This document shows, piece after piece, positions 1-12,449 of a stretch of 64,000 nucleotides of DNA. The translations under genes were made by a program, and so were the position numbers. Under the pieces are notes generated by a model that had not been told where the DNA came from, searched no databases, and saw only the letters and a list, made by a program, of their open reading frames with translations. How positions within the stretch are numbered: the stretch's first letter is position 1; the number at the start of each line of letters is the position of its first letter. The stretch comes from Arctopsyche grandis (taxonomy: Eukaryota > Arthropoda > Insecta > Trichoptera > Hydropsychidae): the NCBI RefSeq assembly GCF_051622035.1, contig NC_135358.1:21332501-21396500 (forward strand). Direction: 5' to 3'.

Positions 1-572
1 AAAAAAAAAAGCTAAAATTTTTCACATATTCCATACGAAATTTCGTTGCTTGCAAACGAAAGTTTTCAAAGATTGCACTAAATATTATAAAAATAATTTA
101 ATATAAAAAAAATACAAACACAAGAGAACAACTTTCAATAAAATGTAATAATATAATATTATGAATAAATTTTAATATCCACATAAAATTAAATAGTTTT
201 TGTGTCACCCGAGAGATTAGCTAAATGATTAAATTTATAAAAAAAATCATAGGGGACACTCGAATAAATCAATACTCCAATTAGTAAATATAAGAACTCA
301 ATCAAAAAATACTGGGAATTTAAGAGAAGCAATAAAAATAAGATATGCATAAAATGTGCTGTTTTTTAATACTAAAACAAATGAGTTAACATAGTAAGTA
401 ATTATAATAGACCTACGCATTATATTCATTTGAACAAACGCAACAAAATGCAAATCAATATGCTAACAATCTTAAATCCGAACCAAATGTTATATAATGC
501 TATTTTATATACATTTTTTTGGAATGCCAAAACTGAGAAGAACAAAAAACAAAACTCGTTAATATCTGCACT
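1..572. other. AT-rich DNA downstream of Sec31
   Basis: I see no convincing gene here. The open frames are short, AT-driven and begin with non-ATG codons. The right edge overlaps the probable 3' UTR end of Sec31. Confidence 0.6.
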
Positions 573-578
573 TTTATT
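573..578 (-). terminator. Sec31 poly(A) signal
   Basis: AATAAA on the minus strand lies about 100 bases past the Sec31 stop codon at 680-682. This is a normal spacing for a short 3' UTR. Confidence 0.5.
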
Positions 579-679
579 AGCACCGCTATCAAATCAACGT
601 TACAAAATACAGCAGACAAATCTACTCGTAATATTACAACATATGTATGTATGTATATGAATGAATACAATCATCACAT

Positions 680-3600
680 TCACCGGAGGTATATCTGAGA
701 ATTACTAGCGGTCTGTATCATAATTTTAAGCGACGGAAGAAACGAGGCGACTGTCGAAAAGTCGGGACCGCTGGCCAACGATGTCAACGTAGATAACGAG
801 TTTACATAATCGCCGGTCTGGACCATTTGCACGACACCGTGAAGCGTGTTTATGGCATTGCCCGATAACTGTAAACAATTTCAAAAATTAATTTCAACAT
901 TCATAGATCACGACTCATATATACATATAAAATCACTCACCCTATTCTCTCTCAATAGATCATAAAGCGTTTCTAGCTTTCTTTGAACATCGTCCAATTT
1001 GCGTTTCACTTGCTGCATAACAGAAATTTACAATTGCAATTACTCAATTCGGCAGTTTCGGTTAAAATAGTATCATTCAAATAATAATAAAAAAATATTT
1101 ACAGGATTATTAGTAGACTGTGCACACTGGGCACGCAATGCATCAAACACGGTCTGCATGTGTATATGTTGTTCCGGAATGGGAGCTTTTTGTACAGGTG
1201 CCGGGATCGGTTTTACCACGTTCTCAACAGGAGGTGCCTAAAATTTACCATAGCAACGATAAATACAATCGAAATATATTCAAAATGTTACAAATATTAC
1301 CTGTTGTTGTTGGTTGTTCATCATATTTTGCATCGGTGGTTGACTAGGTGGCATGCCGCCGTATCCTTGCTGTCCTCCATATCCTTGTTGAGGAGCAGGC
1401 TCTCCTTGGAATGGCGTTTGGTATGTAGGAGGACCTGTAAGTGGAACGTGCTGTGGTGCTACTCCGTACAATGGATGCGTTATGGGAGCAACGGGTACAT
1501 AGTCTTGCTTAGGCTGAAAACAACACGAACATACATACAATCACATATACTCTAGAACGAAATCAGAACAAACAAACTCCATGAAACAAACATGGTTTAA
1601 AATAAAAGTCATGCTGTCGACATAAAAAGGAAATTAATATTGCATGAAAATACTATTACAGTGTAGTTTTAGAACCCAGTATCCACAGACGGAACACGTG
1701 TCAAATTCATTCATTAAAAACTTAAATTTTTCAATAACTACATATGTATATATTTACACAAATGAGATTCCTTGTGTGTAATTCAATGGTATTCGGAAAA
1801 TTTTTCGAAAGCAATTCACCGAATGCTATTCTACTATGAACGTTTTCTTCGAAACGCAATTGTTCGAAAGACATATTTTCGAATCGCTGTTCTAATGCAT
1901 ATTGTTAGCCAAGTTTTTAAGCAGGTGGTAATATGGTGTAACAACGTAACTTAGAGATTGGGTAATTGGTGCTCTTCGACCACTAGTTAACTAGCGCTGA
2001 TCACCTGATCTCGCATTCACGCCAAAAACGCCTCGACATACATATGTACAAGCTACATATATACAACAGCCAATAAGGTCTCGCGACCCATCAACCAATG
2101 ATATCTCTGTTGAGAGTACACGCTGGGTATAAATGTGCTTCATTCAGAGCTGGCAGGCCGAAGGATCAAAAAAAATTTGCTACCTCTATTTGCTTCGTCT
2201 TTCACTCCGATCTCAGAAACCCCTCTACACGTCCACGATACAACAACGTTATTTTCGACGCGATATCAAGAGATTTTAAAACTTATTATCTTATAAAGGG
2301 ATTTCCCGCTCATTGATGAATTAACTAAATTCAGTAAATTGAACAAATTATTTAACTTTTGCAACTATGTTGTATATTATAGCAACTATTCACACACATT
2401 TTTCAAAGACTATGAAACGTGATCAATTTTTGACTCAGTCGTGGTTCCCGCTCAGTCAAATTTTCGCATGATCACATATATTGATACTTCGTATATACGT
2501 ATGTACATATGTACATTGATTGGTAGATAAATTATAAATGGAAAACCGCAAAACTTATTATTTTACACAAAAATTATACATACAAAAGTGCCATCTATCC
2601 ATCAACGTAATAATTTACATTCGAAAAATGTGCTATTCTCGATTACTCGTATTCGACCAATTGATTTCGAATAATTTGACCGCATAGAATCACTCCGAAT
2701 CAAAGATCGGCGTTAGATGGATGCTTTTCGCATAAAAAAAGGTTCACTATTGACAATTTCTAGAAAAAAATCATGCTTTTTTGCTTTCATGCTACACTAA
2801 TAGAGCGGTCTATTTTTATTTGAAAATCATCCATCTAACGCCTATCTTTTCTCCCAATGTATGACATGAATGTTGACAAGTGTTGCTCTGTGTGGGCCCC
2901 GAGTTCAATAACAGAATGAAAACTAGTGAGTTCAGATACTAGATATAATAAAACAATTTAACATCAAACAAACACTTAAGAATTTAATGTATATAATACA
3001 TAGTTTTAATTTCAAGTGTATCATGCAACGATATTTTTTTCATTAAAAAAAAATCATAAAACAACAAATAAGCATAAATTTTAATACACAGACGTACATA
3101 TCTCTAAGCAGTATAGAGAAATGAAAACTTGGGAAGTTATGTATGGGTAAAACCTAAACAGCAAACGGGTATTATACCTCATCTTTTGTACGATCGTGAG
3201 CGTGAGCGATCATTTGTTTCCATTTACGAGTACCCGCATGCTCGGCAAACATCTCTTTCTAACACCGTACAACATTGATAAATACAAAGCGTGACTTATA
3301 GTAGCAATAAATAATAGGGCAGTAATAAATAAAATAATAGTATAAATCCTAGGCGACATAATAATTACAGAAAATCTATCCTAACTTACATAGCCGTGAT
3401 AAAAATCCATTAGCGGCTTAAAACATATAGTTTTTCATATTATAATCAACAAGAATACACAATAAATACTTTATATAAGAAACATTTACCTGATTTTTCG
3501 AAGACGACAACGGCGGAGGATCGTTCCAACCGGACGGTGCCTGATTGATGGCAGCGTGTATGGCGTCAATCCCCGTCTCCGTTTCGCCATAGTACGGTGA

Positions 3601-6600
3601 ATTATTCACACCGTTGGAGAGCATATCTGGAGGATTCATACTAGACGGATACGAATTGTTAGCTATTGGATTTAGCATCGACGGTGGATTGGAAGCGGCA
3701 GGCACTGACGGCATGGGAACATTTGGAGCCTGGTTGAAATTGCGAGCTGTATTGAAGGCAGTTTGAACCGGAGCAAATGCCGGTTGAGGAGGATTGTATG
3801 CAGGTTGAACAGGCGCAGCACCAGGCTGCATGAATCCCTGCCGTCCCCCGAATCCAGGTTGAGTATCAATTGGTCCCTGTTGATACCCACCAGGTCCCGA
3901 TTGAACTGATGGATCGCGAAGGTATTTATTCCTACCGATCAATCCGCCTATGGACGAAAGAAATACATGTCATATTTTCCACGAGCCACTATCGTGTAAT
4001 AAAAAATGAGAATTATACTGTGAGAGGAAGCACTAGACGGCCGGGGAGGTTGAGACATCGGAGGTTGCGACGGTGGAGGCTGAGACGGCGCAGGTTGAGT
4101 GAAACCATACGATTGAATAGGAGGAATCTGTTCAATTCCTGAAATTCAAACAAACCATTATATTATGTTGATAAACGCAAATGCTACTATTATAAGACTT
4201 ATGTATATGTAGATATACTACCTGAATTGTAGAGTGTATTCTGATTCACAGCATTTGCTGTATAAGTGGGAGGTTGAGAAACTGCGCCCCAACTGTCCTG
4301 CTGTTGGGTAGCACTTTTATAACTGGACGTCCTGACTCTGCTTCCTGGAGTGTAATGATTCTGAGCTGCAGATCGTTGGGGTTGAACGTTGCTAGCTGAA
4401 TACGGTTGAGCATAACCCAAAGCACATTGAAGTCGAAACACCAAGTCTTGATCTTGGAGACCTGACAAGCAAGTGAGAGCACCTTCTAGGAAACCTTGAC
4501 TGGCAAGTTTCATTGCATAGCTCGATAGCAAATTTGACAAGTATCCAGTGGTCTAAATGTGCAAAATTATTACATAAAAAATACATAACAAATACAATAT
4601 TCAAATTAATAAATGTAAATTACTTCGATAGGACGTCCCCGCTGCAAGGCAGCCAATCTGGAGACCAACACTAATTCGGCGACTCGTGTGAGAGTCTTGG
4701 CGTCGATTTTTTGAATGTCGATTTCTTTCTGCCAACGAGCTACCAACTTTTCTACGCTTGCACTGCACAAATAGCAAATAATTGCTTCGCGGATCAATAA
4801 CGGATCATTTTCCATTTCTAACTTATCACCGAGCGTTTCTGCAACCAATCAATCGCCAAATTTACAACACGATTCATTTAATATTTCGATTAATTTAGAA
4901 GAAATCTATAATTACCACAAACAGAATACAACTGATCGGGCGAGCAGTGAGTCAAAGCAGCTGCTAAAGCTGCTTTCCAACCAGACGGAGAAACTCCCGT
5001 TGCAAATTCGGTCCAATTTCCACCGAGCAGAGCCGAAGATAGACTTGTAATTGCGCCGGTATTGTTTGTTAGATAACGCCATTGAGTTCGTTGAAGAAGA
5101 TCAGCACCTCCTACAGCAAAAAGTAACATGAAAACAATCCAAAAAACAAAACACATACCACGTATTTCGATCCCTACCTGTACTGGCGATAACCAAAGCA
5201 TCAGATGTTCTGCCAGCATCCATACACAGTTCTACGGCTATTTCCGTATTGCCACTCAACAACGCCTGACAAATGAGACCGTCGGGATCTAAAACAAATT
5301 CAACATTGTAGCAAAATTGATGCATCAATTGATTATTCACTAAACGAATGAATTCATTTTTACCATCCCCCATCGGAATATTGAACGTTTTTTTAGCCAA
5401 TTTAGCGGGAAGTTCGCTGTCAATCTTATTGGCCTGGGCTATACTATCGAACGCTGCTGTCGCATCTACCCCCTAAAAAATGAAATGCATTTTAAATACA
5501 ATTATTCGATTCCCGTTAACTTCCACCTCCGATTCAAACAACTACATACACAAAAGCGATGACACAATGAACGGAACATATACAGTCAGTAATAAAAGTG
5601 GTGTAAAGTCGTGCAGGAAACTGTGAAGTCTTACCGATATGTCTGTGCTAGTGTCTGTGGAAGGTTCTGCGTCAGTCTCGGACGATTCACTCTAAAAATT
5701 CAACCACACCACCATAGGAAACGATCGTAATTATAAAAAACGTATAAAGGATATTAGTAGTAGCGGAATGGATGACAAATGAATAGCATATTCAAAAACA
5801 AACATGTAATAAGTCAAAATTATTAGCATTAATAACACTGAGCAACATAAAAATTACTGAATCGGAGACTCGCCAATCTTAACTGTTTGGTTTGGCCAAC
5901 TGAATTCGAACATGACAATGATTTTTGTTGGTTTCCTCACATTTGAGATATGTATAAGCGTTTAAAAAAAATTGCAAAAATTTTTTACTAGGCTTTTCTA
6001 TGTTTCACTTCGCAAACAATTGAGCTAAAATTCCTACAGTCTTCCAATCGTTTTGAAACTTTGCCATTTTGCGCGGTTAGGTCAACGATGGAAATTTAAA
6101 TCGATGGTGAAAAATAATCGTAATAAACACTTCTAAATTTTCGAAATTTTTGAAGACGGTCACATTTATTTACAGTAAAAAATGTATTAATAAAATTGTA
6201 TTAATAAAATGTATTAATAAAATTGTGTATTTTTGACTTTTAAAATTCACTTGATAATTAATTATACGTATTTTAAAGCAATAAAAAATCATAATCAATA
6301 TAAAAAACATCGGACAATAGACTCCAATACTCACTTTTGGCAGAGCAATACTAGTTTTAGAGTCAAGGACTGCAAAAGCAAAAATCTGTAAAAATTGCGC
6401 ATTTTTTAAAAGCTTATATTATATCTCGTAAACGAAAAGAAGCCAACAAAAATCATTGTCATGTTCGAATTTAATGGATCAAACTTAGTAAATATTGATT
6501 CGCCTCTACTCCGGTAAGTGAAAAATGTGATTTCTGTTGCCCAGTGTAATCGATTATACGTACATATGAATACAACTGAATGCAGGGTAGATAAATTCAC

Positions 6601-9043
6601 AATTTAAAACCTTTTAAGCACCAAAAACACTGCCCAAGTTATATTTTTTAACGATTACTCAACATAAAACATTTTATATACAGAAACAAATATGATACAA
6701 TGTATAAACATTAACAAAACAAATTGAAACTAACCCTACTGAGGCCTGATAAACGATCTGTAATTTGTTCTACATTCGCATCGATATTATTAAGTTGATT
6801 TTTGCTCGTCAATTTTGCAAAGTGTGCATTCAACTTATTGTTCATATCATCCATTCTAAATCCTGGAAGTAATAAAAAAACAAATAAGCTTCAAACAATC
6901 ATAATATGATTTAAAAAGGTTAAAACCCTATTCACCTAAAAGATTGAGCATTTCAGCTCTAGGATTCTGCTCGAAGCTTGCCTTCAAGAAATGCCAAACG
7001 TATCTATCGTGCTGATCGTCTGACTGATCGCCTTTACGATTGCAATATTCTGTGAGAATGGAAGCTGCACCTTCAGCACCGCCTGCTGCAATAACCTCTT
7101 GCAATGAACGAGCCTCTGTGACCAATTCTGGTTCAGTGATAACCTAATACATAACAGTAAAAATATGAAATATAAATTCATTCAACTCACATAAAAAATC
7201 GACGATATTTTACCTGACTAATAAAAACTTCTCTCTGAGGTGCTACACCATTTTGACCGGCAGCTGCAGATGCAAAATTTCCAAAAGTGACCAATTTACC
7301 TCCGAACTAGGTACAAATAAAAATCATTATATTTTTAATTGTAATAATACATATGTAAAAACATTATAAACATACTCCGAATGAAGCTCTGACAGGTCTC
7401 TTCGACCATTGAGGAGGTCTGGGTAAAATCTGAGGTGATGAATGTATCTCAGTTGTAGAAGGCACAGGTGCTTGATGCAAATTTTCCATTCCCGGGAATG
7501 AATCCATTATTTTATTACTAGTAGCTACCTGTAGAAACGATTAATTCGTTACATTTTGTCAATGTCATATGAAATATTTTATTAATTAAAATATAATATG
7601 TACTGGAGGTAGATGTGCTCCACCGTTTATCGAATATATTCCAACACGTCCATCGTTGCTACACGCTGCAACGAGATTAGGATTTTTAGGGCACCATTGA
7701 ACGTCATAAATCCATTGACCCGTAGAGCAAAGTTCAGATAGGACTTCTCCGCCGCCAATGTTGTTATTAGGATTCCAACATAGAACTTTGCCATCTTTAG
7801 AAGCAGACAAAAGCAAATCTGGGTCTTGCTGACACCAAGACAAAGCTAAAACGCCTTTTTGATGTCTTTCCAATGACAATAAGGGAGATGTAGCCAATCT
7901 GAAATATTGAATAGTTTTATTAAATAAAAAATCGATTTGAAATTTTGAAATCAAATGAAAGTTTGATTGCGAGACCTTAAATCCCACAGTTGTACAACTG
8001 GATTTAAATCATCTTCCGATGCTAAGCACAGTTGAGTTGCAACAGTTGGATGCCAGACAGCTGCCTTCCATTTCGTTCTTGCTTGACCATCACTAAAATT
8101 ATATTTTTAGTCATAATAAATACTTTTTGAACATAAATATGTACATAAGTAAATAAATACAAACCATAATTTGATAATTGGTTCATTTTTTCTAAGATCC
8201 CACACAATACATCTGGTAGAAAATGATGATGCTAAAATATGTTGGACCTGAAATATGAAGAACATATTTTAAAAATTAAATTATTTCTGAGTCTTTTTTA
8301 TTCGAAAATATAATAGATTTACCTGTCTATTCCAAGCTAACGATTGAACATGTTCATTCGGTTGAGATTTATTACCCGGAGCCATGGGAGTGCTTGTATT
8401 ATTCAAATCCCAAATGTATATTTCACTATCAGCCGCACCGGATGAAAACAGATTATTTTGGAAAGGATTTAAATCGAGTGCAGAAACAGATCCTACAAAG
8501 CAAAATAAAATAATTAAATTTCAATAATAGTATGCGTATAAACTTTAAAACGTTTCATTAGATTATTCGTATGAACCAGTATGTTTTGTATTGGAAGCAA
8601 TCAACGCCTCTTTTTTCTTAAGTATATTATCCACGTTGTAAAACTTCAGCAAACCACCGTCACATCCTCCAACCAATATACCACCGGAAGACCAAACCAA
8701 TTTCTGAAATCTGAACAAAACGATGAAATGTATTACAAATTTAAGTACTTGTTTAATAGTGAGGCTCGCGCTTCACGTACAAAAATCAATTATTAAGCTT
8801 TGCTGCGACTTCACCTTTAATACTGATTGATACAACTTACTTATGTTCACTGGCAACGGAAGCCTTCTGTTCCATCTCATACCCAGGATCACCCAAATTC
8901 AAAGAATAGAACTCTAGCGAAGCGCTAGAGCTGAACGATGAATCGACATGTTGAGCTGCCGAACCCGTCGCCAGCATAACAGGATGACAGTTCTGCGGTG
9001 ACCACACCACATTTGCGGTGGTCTCCAACTCTTTAAACTTCAT
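680..9043 (-). CDS. Sec31: Sec31, COPII outer-coat protein (about 19-20 exons)
   Basis: Sec31 pairs with Sec13 to form the outer cage of COPII vesicles at ER exit sites. The start (ATG at 9041-9043, protein [16 protein letters not shown]) matches the family N-terminus and follows a 5' UTR splice acceptor. Coding exons, high to low: 8841-9043, 8577-8710, 8323-8492, 8165-8247, 7978-8092, 7604-7898, then approximately 7375-7529, 7215-7306, 6937-7143, 6738-6865, 6337-6371, 5639-5696, 5179-5474, 4915-5112, 4622-4839, 4222-4553, 4022-4140, 3491-3949, 3180-3259, 1300-1516, 1106-1236, 944-1015 and 680-870. Order of regions: N-terminal WD40 propeller (LQLWDLR-type motifs, exons down to 7604), helical solenoid (6937-4222), a Pro/Gln-rich linker with repeated QPP and [10 protein letters not shown], and the C-terminal helical domain ending SNSQIYLR. 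The 35- and 58-base exons near 6350 and 5670 may be alternative. Family identity is secure. Some exon edges in the linker are approximate. Confidence 0.95.
1517..3180. other. Long Sec31 intron in the proline-rich linker
   Basis: AT-rich intron of about 1.6 kb. It holds an inverted-repeat element near 2703-2849 and TATG/TACA microsatellite tracts, and I see no gene. Confidence 0.6.
2703..2849. mobile_element. Short inverted-repeat MITE-like element in a Sec31 intron
   Basis: About 20 bases around GGCGTTAGATGGATG at 2703-2723 recur inverted as CATCCATCTAACGCC near 2829-2849. The spacer is about 105 bases, giving a fold-back structure typical of MITEs. I could not define a target duplication, so superfamily and exact ends are uncertain. 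Confidence 0.4.
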
Positions 9044-9417
9044 TTTGACCCACTGAAAAATAAATAAATAAAAATATTTCAACTCTCAAAATTTCTTTAA
9101 AAAATCAAATATGTATATTAATTACAATTTACATTTCAAAAGTTAATATTTGTTTGCCAACTATGTATGTATGTATATTCAAATACATAAAACAAAGTTC
9201 GACGTGATTTTGTCACGCTATAATATGTAGTGCATATCTAAGAGTTGAGCTAATCAAAAATTAATGAATTAATGAATGTGATAGTTTTACAAAATGAGAC
9301 TTGAGTCACATATTGCGGTCTCTTTCTTTGCCGACTCAAAGATGGGTGGTGTAAATAGGACGATACGACATGCATATATGTTTAGTCGATCGAGTAGATA
9401 TCTCAGAGTAAACTTAC

Positions 9418-9660
9418 CAGTGACGACAACTATGTTTGGAAAAGAGTAAGCGGACACTCCAAGGAAGATATCCTCGGGGTGGTGATGACGTGGAATATGA
9501 ATGGGACGAATGACGTAGAAGAGGCTGTAATTGAGTGGCAAAATCGACAACAGAGGCGACGGCCGCCGGCCAGAATGACAGCTCGACGTGGCCGCCGACG
9601 CGAGCTCGCGAACACAACACGTAACCATTCGGCATATTCACACACTGCATCACCACAGCG
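9418..9660 (-). other. Sec31 5' UTR exon and probable promoter-proximal region
   Basis: On the minus strand a strong donor (CACTG then GTAAGT) ends this block at 9418. A matching acceptor (TTTTTCAG then TGGGTC) opens the first coding exon at 9052, nine bases before the Sec31 ATG. The block is locally GC- and CpG-rich (9540-9625), unlike its surroundings, as expected for a housekeeping transcription start. The 9660 boundary is an estimate. Open frames within it are not conserved-looking proteins. Confidence 0.55.
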
Positions 9661-9943
9661 TTCGTGAATCTACCAAAAATTAATATCCATCATTTAATCT
9701 AATTCTTATTAAATATTCATAAGATATTATAGAAAATATACCGATACTTAAATCGTTGACCATGTGGAATTTGCGGCATATTTGGATTTTTAAATTAGTG
9801 ATATTTTTTAGTGCTCAGGGAAATTAGCAAGCGTAGGCAAATAAGGACGATATATTTTGAGGGGCGGTGAACTAAAGCAAGAAAAATTACCACTTACACA
9901 AAAACCATGTGAAATGTATAAAAGGTTAATAAAAATGATTGCA

Positions 9944-10170
9944 ATTGTAAATTGAAATTATACATAATTTGTCATTAATTCATTAATTATACAATTATTG
10001 TAAATTGAAATTATACATAATTTATCATTAATTCATTAATTATACAATTTTAAATTGAAATTATACATAATTTGTCATTATTTCAGTAATTATACAATTG
10101 TAAATTGAAATTATACATAATTTGTCATTATTTCAGTAATTATACAATTGTAAATTGAAATTATATTTTA
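9944..10170. repeat. Minisatellite, about four copies of a roughly 53-base AT-rich unit
   Basis: The unit containing TAAATTGAAATTATACATAA followed by TTTGTCATTA recurs about four times in direct orientation with small differences. The array abuts a hAT MITE starting at 10185. Confidence 0.8.
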
Positions 10171-10184
10171 TTATACATCATTTG

Positions 10185-10345
10185 CAGTGGCGTGCGCTGA
10201 AATTCTCTCTATTTTTATCGTACAGTCTTACTTAATGTGCACGAACGGGATACAAGAGGAACAGTCTGTTCCTCTTGTATCCTGCTCGTGCACATTAAGT
10301 AAGGCTGTACGACAAAAAGAGAGAGAATTTCAGCGCACGTCACTG
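10185..10345. mobile_element. hAT-type MITE, near-perfect palindrome
   Basis: Begins CAGTGGCGTGCGCTGAAATT and ends with the near-inverse ...CAGCGCACGTCACTG. The two arms pair along almost the whole 161 bases. It is flanked by a perfect 8-bp duplication ATCATTTG (10177-10184 and 10346-10353), the hallmark of hAT transposition. It has no coding capacity. Related copies lie at 11238, 18823 and, in part, 44752. Confidence 0.85.
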
Positions 10346-10530
10346 ATCATTTGTCATTCGAGAACGAATCGGCAATCTTTAAATAATCTACGTAAGTGCA
10401 TCCTAAGATTACTTTCGTTAAATCATTTGATATAAAATATCTGTTTATAATATATTTTTTTTGTTAAGGTGGCATTCTGAACTTTGTTTAATGCTGTATT
10501 TATAAGAAGCCAATTGTTAAAACATTCTAC

Positions 10531-11201
10531 CAGTGGCGACTCGTGAGAATTCATAGAAGGGGGGCTGCAGAGATTAATCGGGATGTAATAGCTCGTTGAC
10601 CATACCGGTGATCAAATGCAGACAAAAATAGCATGCATATGTACTATACTGGGAGGTCTGCAGCCCTACAGCCCTTATGGATGGCAAGAATAGCATGCAT
10701 TTGTACTATATTGGGAGGGCTGTAGCCCCGAAGCCCATAGCCAGCCAGCAGCATAGCTCGGACGTTAAGCTTCTGCTTACCGTCAAGAAGGTGCCGGGTT
10801 CTATCCCTGAATGAAAATGAATTTTTCAGAGTATGCTGTTGGTCAGACCTGGATTTGTGACTCCAGGTTGATCGTTTCCTATCAGAGTTTGCCAATTTTC
10901 TCTGATTTCATTGTTGAAACGGTTCCCGGAAAAAAAATTGGCTAAAAATCCTTCCTACCTACTATGTCACCACTATTTGAAATTTGATGGATGTACAATA
11001 AAAATTTATGTACAATTCATAGATGTCTCGTTAATTTGCGAGTTTTTTCAGTGTCTCGCAATTCAACGACTTATAATAAAAAAAAATGCTGCATTTGTAT
11101 TTGTAATTGGACAGGAAGGCGCATTGGGATTTACCTGTAAGGCCTTCCTGGTATATATGTAAAATAAAAATAATAATAATAATATGGACGAGCCGCCACT
11201 G
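10531..11201. mobile_element. hAT-type MITE split by a SINE
   Basis: Left end CAGTGGCGACTCGTGA, right end ...GGACGAGCCGCCACTG, flanked by a perfect 8-bp duplication CATTCTAC (10523-10530 and 11202-11209). The 5' two hundred bases match the MITE at 39678-39911 in inverted orientation. A tRNA-derived SINE (about 10744-11184) has inserted near its right end, so most of the 671-base length is SINE. Confidence 0.85.
10744..11184 (+). mobile_element. tRNA-derived SINE, group A (nested)
   Basis: It starts with a tRNA-like head: CCAGCAGCATAGCTCGG and a box-B-like GGTTCTATCCC. The shared core follows (GATCGTTTCCTATCAGAG, TTTGCCAATTT, GTTGAAACGGTT, TGTCACCAC). The tail forms a hairpin (GGAAGGCGCATTGGGATTTA ... 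GCCTTCCTGGTATAT) and the element ends in TAA/AAT repeats. It is almost identical to the copy at 43311-43755. Confidence 0.85.
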
Positions 11202-11237
11202 CATTCTACTAAGCCAAGTCAATATTTGGCCTTGTGG

Positions 11238-11330
11238 CAGTGGCGTGCCGTGAAAATCGCTCTGTTTTTGCCGCAAAAGCTTTACTTACGTGTGCGACAA
11301 AAACAAAGAGATTTCCATGGTACGTCACTG
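11238..11330. mobile_element. Short hAT-type MITE copy
   Basis: Runs from CAGTGGCGTGCCGTGAAAAT to ...CATGGTACGTCACTG, 93 bases, with arms related to the 10185 and 18823 elements. The flanking 8-mers CCTTGTGG and CTTTTTGG are similar but not identical, consistent with an aged duplication. Confidence 0.7.
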
Positions 11331-11682
11331 CTTTTTGGAAAGAAACATTCCAAGGGAATACACGATAATAACGACATTTACATATGTATACAGTCTAAGA
11401 AAGATTCTGATGGTGCTAATTTTTTTTACTTATTACTACTTACATTAACGTACTACTTTAATCCAAGTAGTTTTCAACTACTGTTGCATAGCAAACAACT
11501 AAAATATTTTCCAAAAAGCAAAGTCACTCGCGGTATTATTGTAATTAGTAAAACGGTGAAGTTTTGTGTTTGGACCAAATTTTGCACAACATTGACTGTC
11601 AAATGTGTGCTGTCAGTTTTGCCGTATTTGTTTGTTATATTTTGAAATTAGGTTCGTAAATGTTATTTTTACTAATTTGACA

Positions 11683-12185
11683 ATGGTGGAAGACACTTCT
11701 TACATCAACAATAAACCCAAGGTATTTATTTATCAAAATAATCTTTAAAATATAAGATTCGTAGTTTTAATGCTCAATTATTTTTCTTATTTATTTCTTA
11801 TAGAGTAAGGCAACCAGACCGAGGGACATTCATTTATGGTCTGTACCAGATGTAATGAAATGGTTTCGAAGACATTGTACCGACTACTATGCTTACTCTG
11901 AACTATTTTCCAAAGTGTGTATTTCATTTTTGTTTAAATTCATTAACGTTATATACATTCATATTACAGTTTATTTTATATTTATAGCATGATATCACTG
12001 GCAGAGCGCTCGTCAGAATGAATGACAATACTCTAATGCGACTGGGCATAACTAATGCCGACCACAGAAACGCCATATGGCGAGAAATATTAAAGTTAAA
12101 ATTAAAAACAGACATTATGGAAATTAGAGACTTGGAAAGACGGAATAATTTCAGTGCCTACGATTTGCAAACGGTTCCTGTGTAA
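11683..12185 (+). CDS. ave: Aveugle/Hyphen-type SAM domain protein (115 aa)
   Basis: Three exons: 11683-11721, 11804-11914 and 11988-12185, with GT/AG introns that join in frame to give 115 residues. In Drosophila, Aveugle is a small SAM-domain adaptor that bridges CNK and KSR and promotes Raf activation below Ras in EGFR signalling. The SAM core spans about residues 20-85: HLWSVPDVMKWFRRHC, HDITGRALVRMNDNTLMRLG and HRNAIWREILKLKLKTDIME. The C-terminal motif TDIMEIRDLER is the family signature. The protein ends NNFSAYDLQTVPV, slightly longer than I remember for the fly protein. A poly(A) signal (AATAAA) follows near 12437. The gene is head-to-head with Sec31, about 2 kb away across MITEs. Confidence 0.92.
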
Positions 12186-12449
12186 TACGATACCTATTCG
12201 AAAATTCGATAATATGTATATGGTGACTACAGAAATCTCCTCGTCTCGAGCATTTTGTGTAACGATCATTCTATGTATAACCAAGAGTGGCTGTTGCACA
12301 AAATGTATTCGATTTTCTAATGAGATTAACAACACTTGCCAAGTCGAGTACTTGCCAGATAACGGGAGATTCTGTTTATAAATTATGTAGTTTTATACGC
12401 ATGCTGTACTGATAGTATCTTACAGTTGACTTTGTAATAAAAATATTTT

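Noticed and set aside
9287-9667. Several overlapping frames of 60-113 codons in the GC-rich block upstream of Sec31
   Set aside because: They lie in the probable 5' UTR exon of Sec31, which has a strong donor at 9418, and no frame resembles a protein family.
9944-10170. CRISPR-like direct repeats
   Set aside because: The units are contiguous and AT-rich without unique spacers, in a eukaryotic genome. This is a minisatellite.
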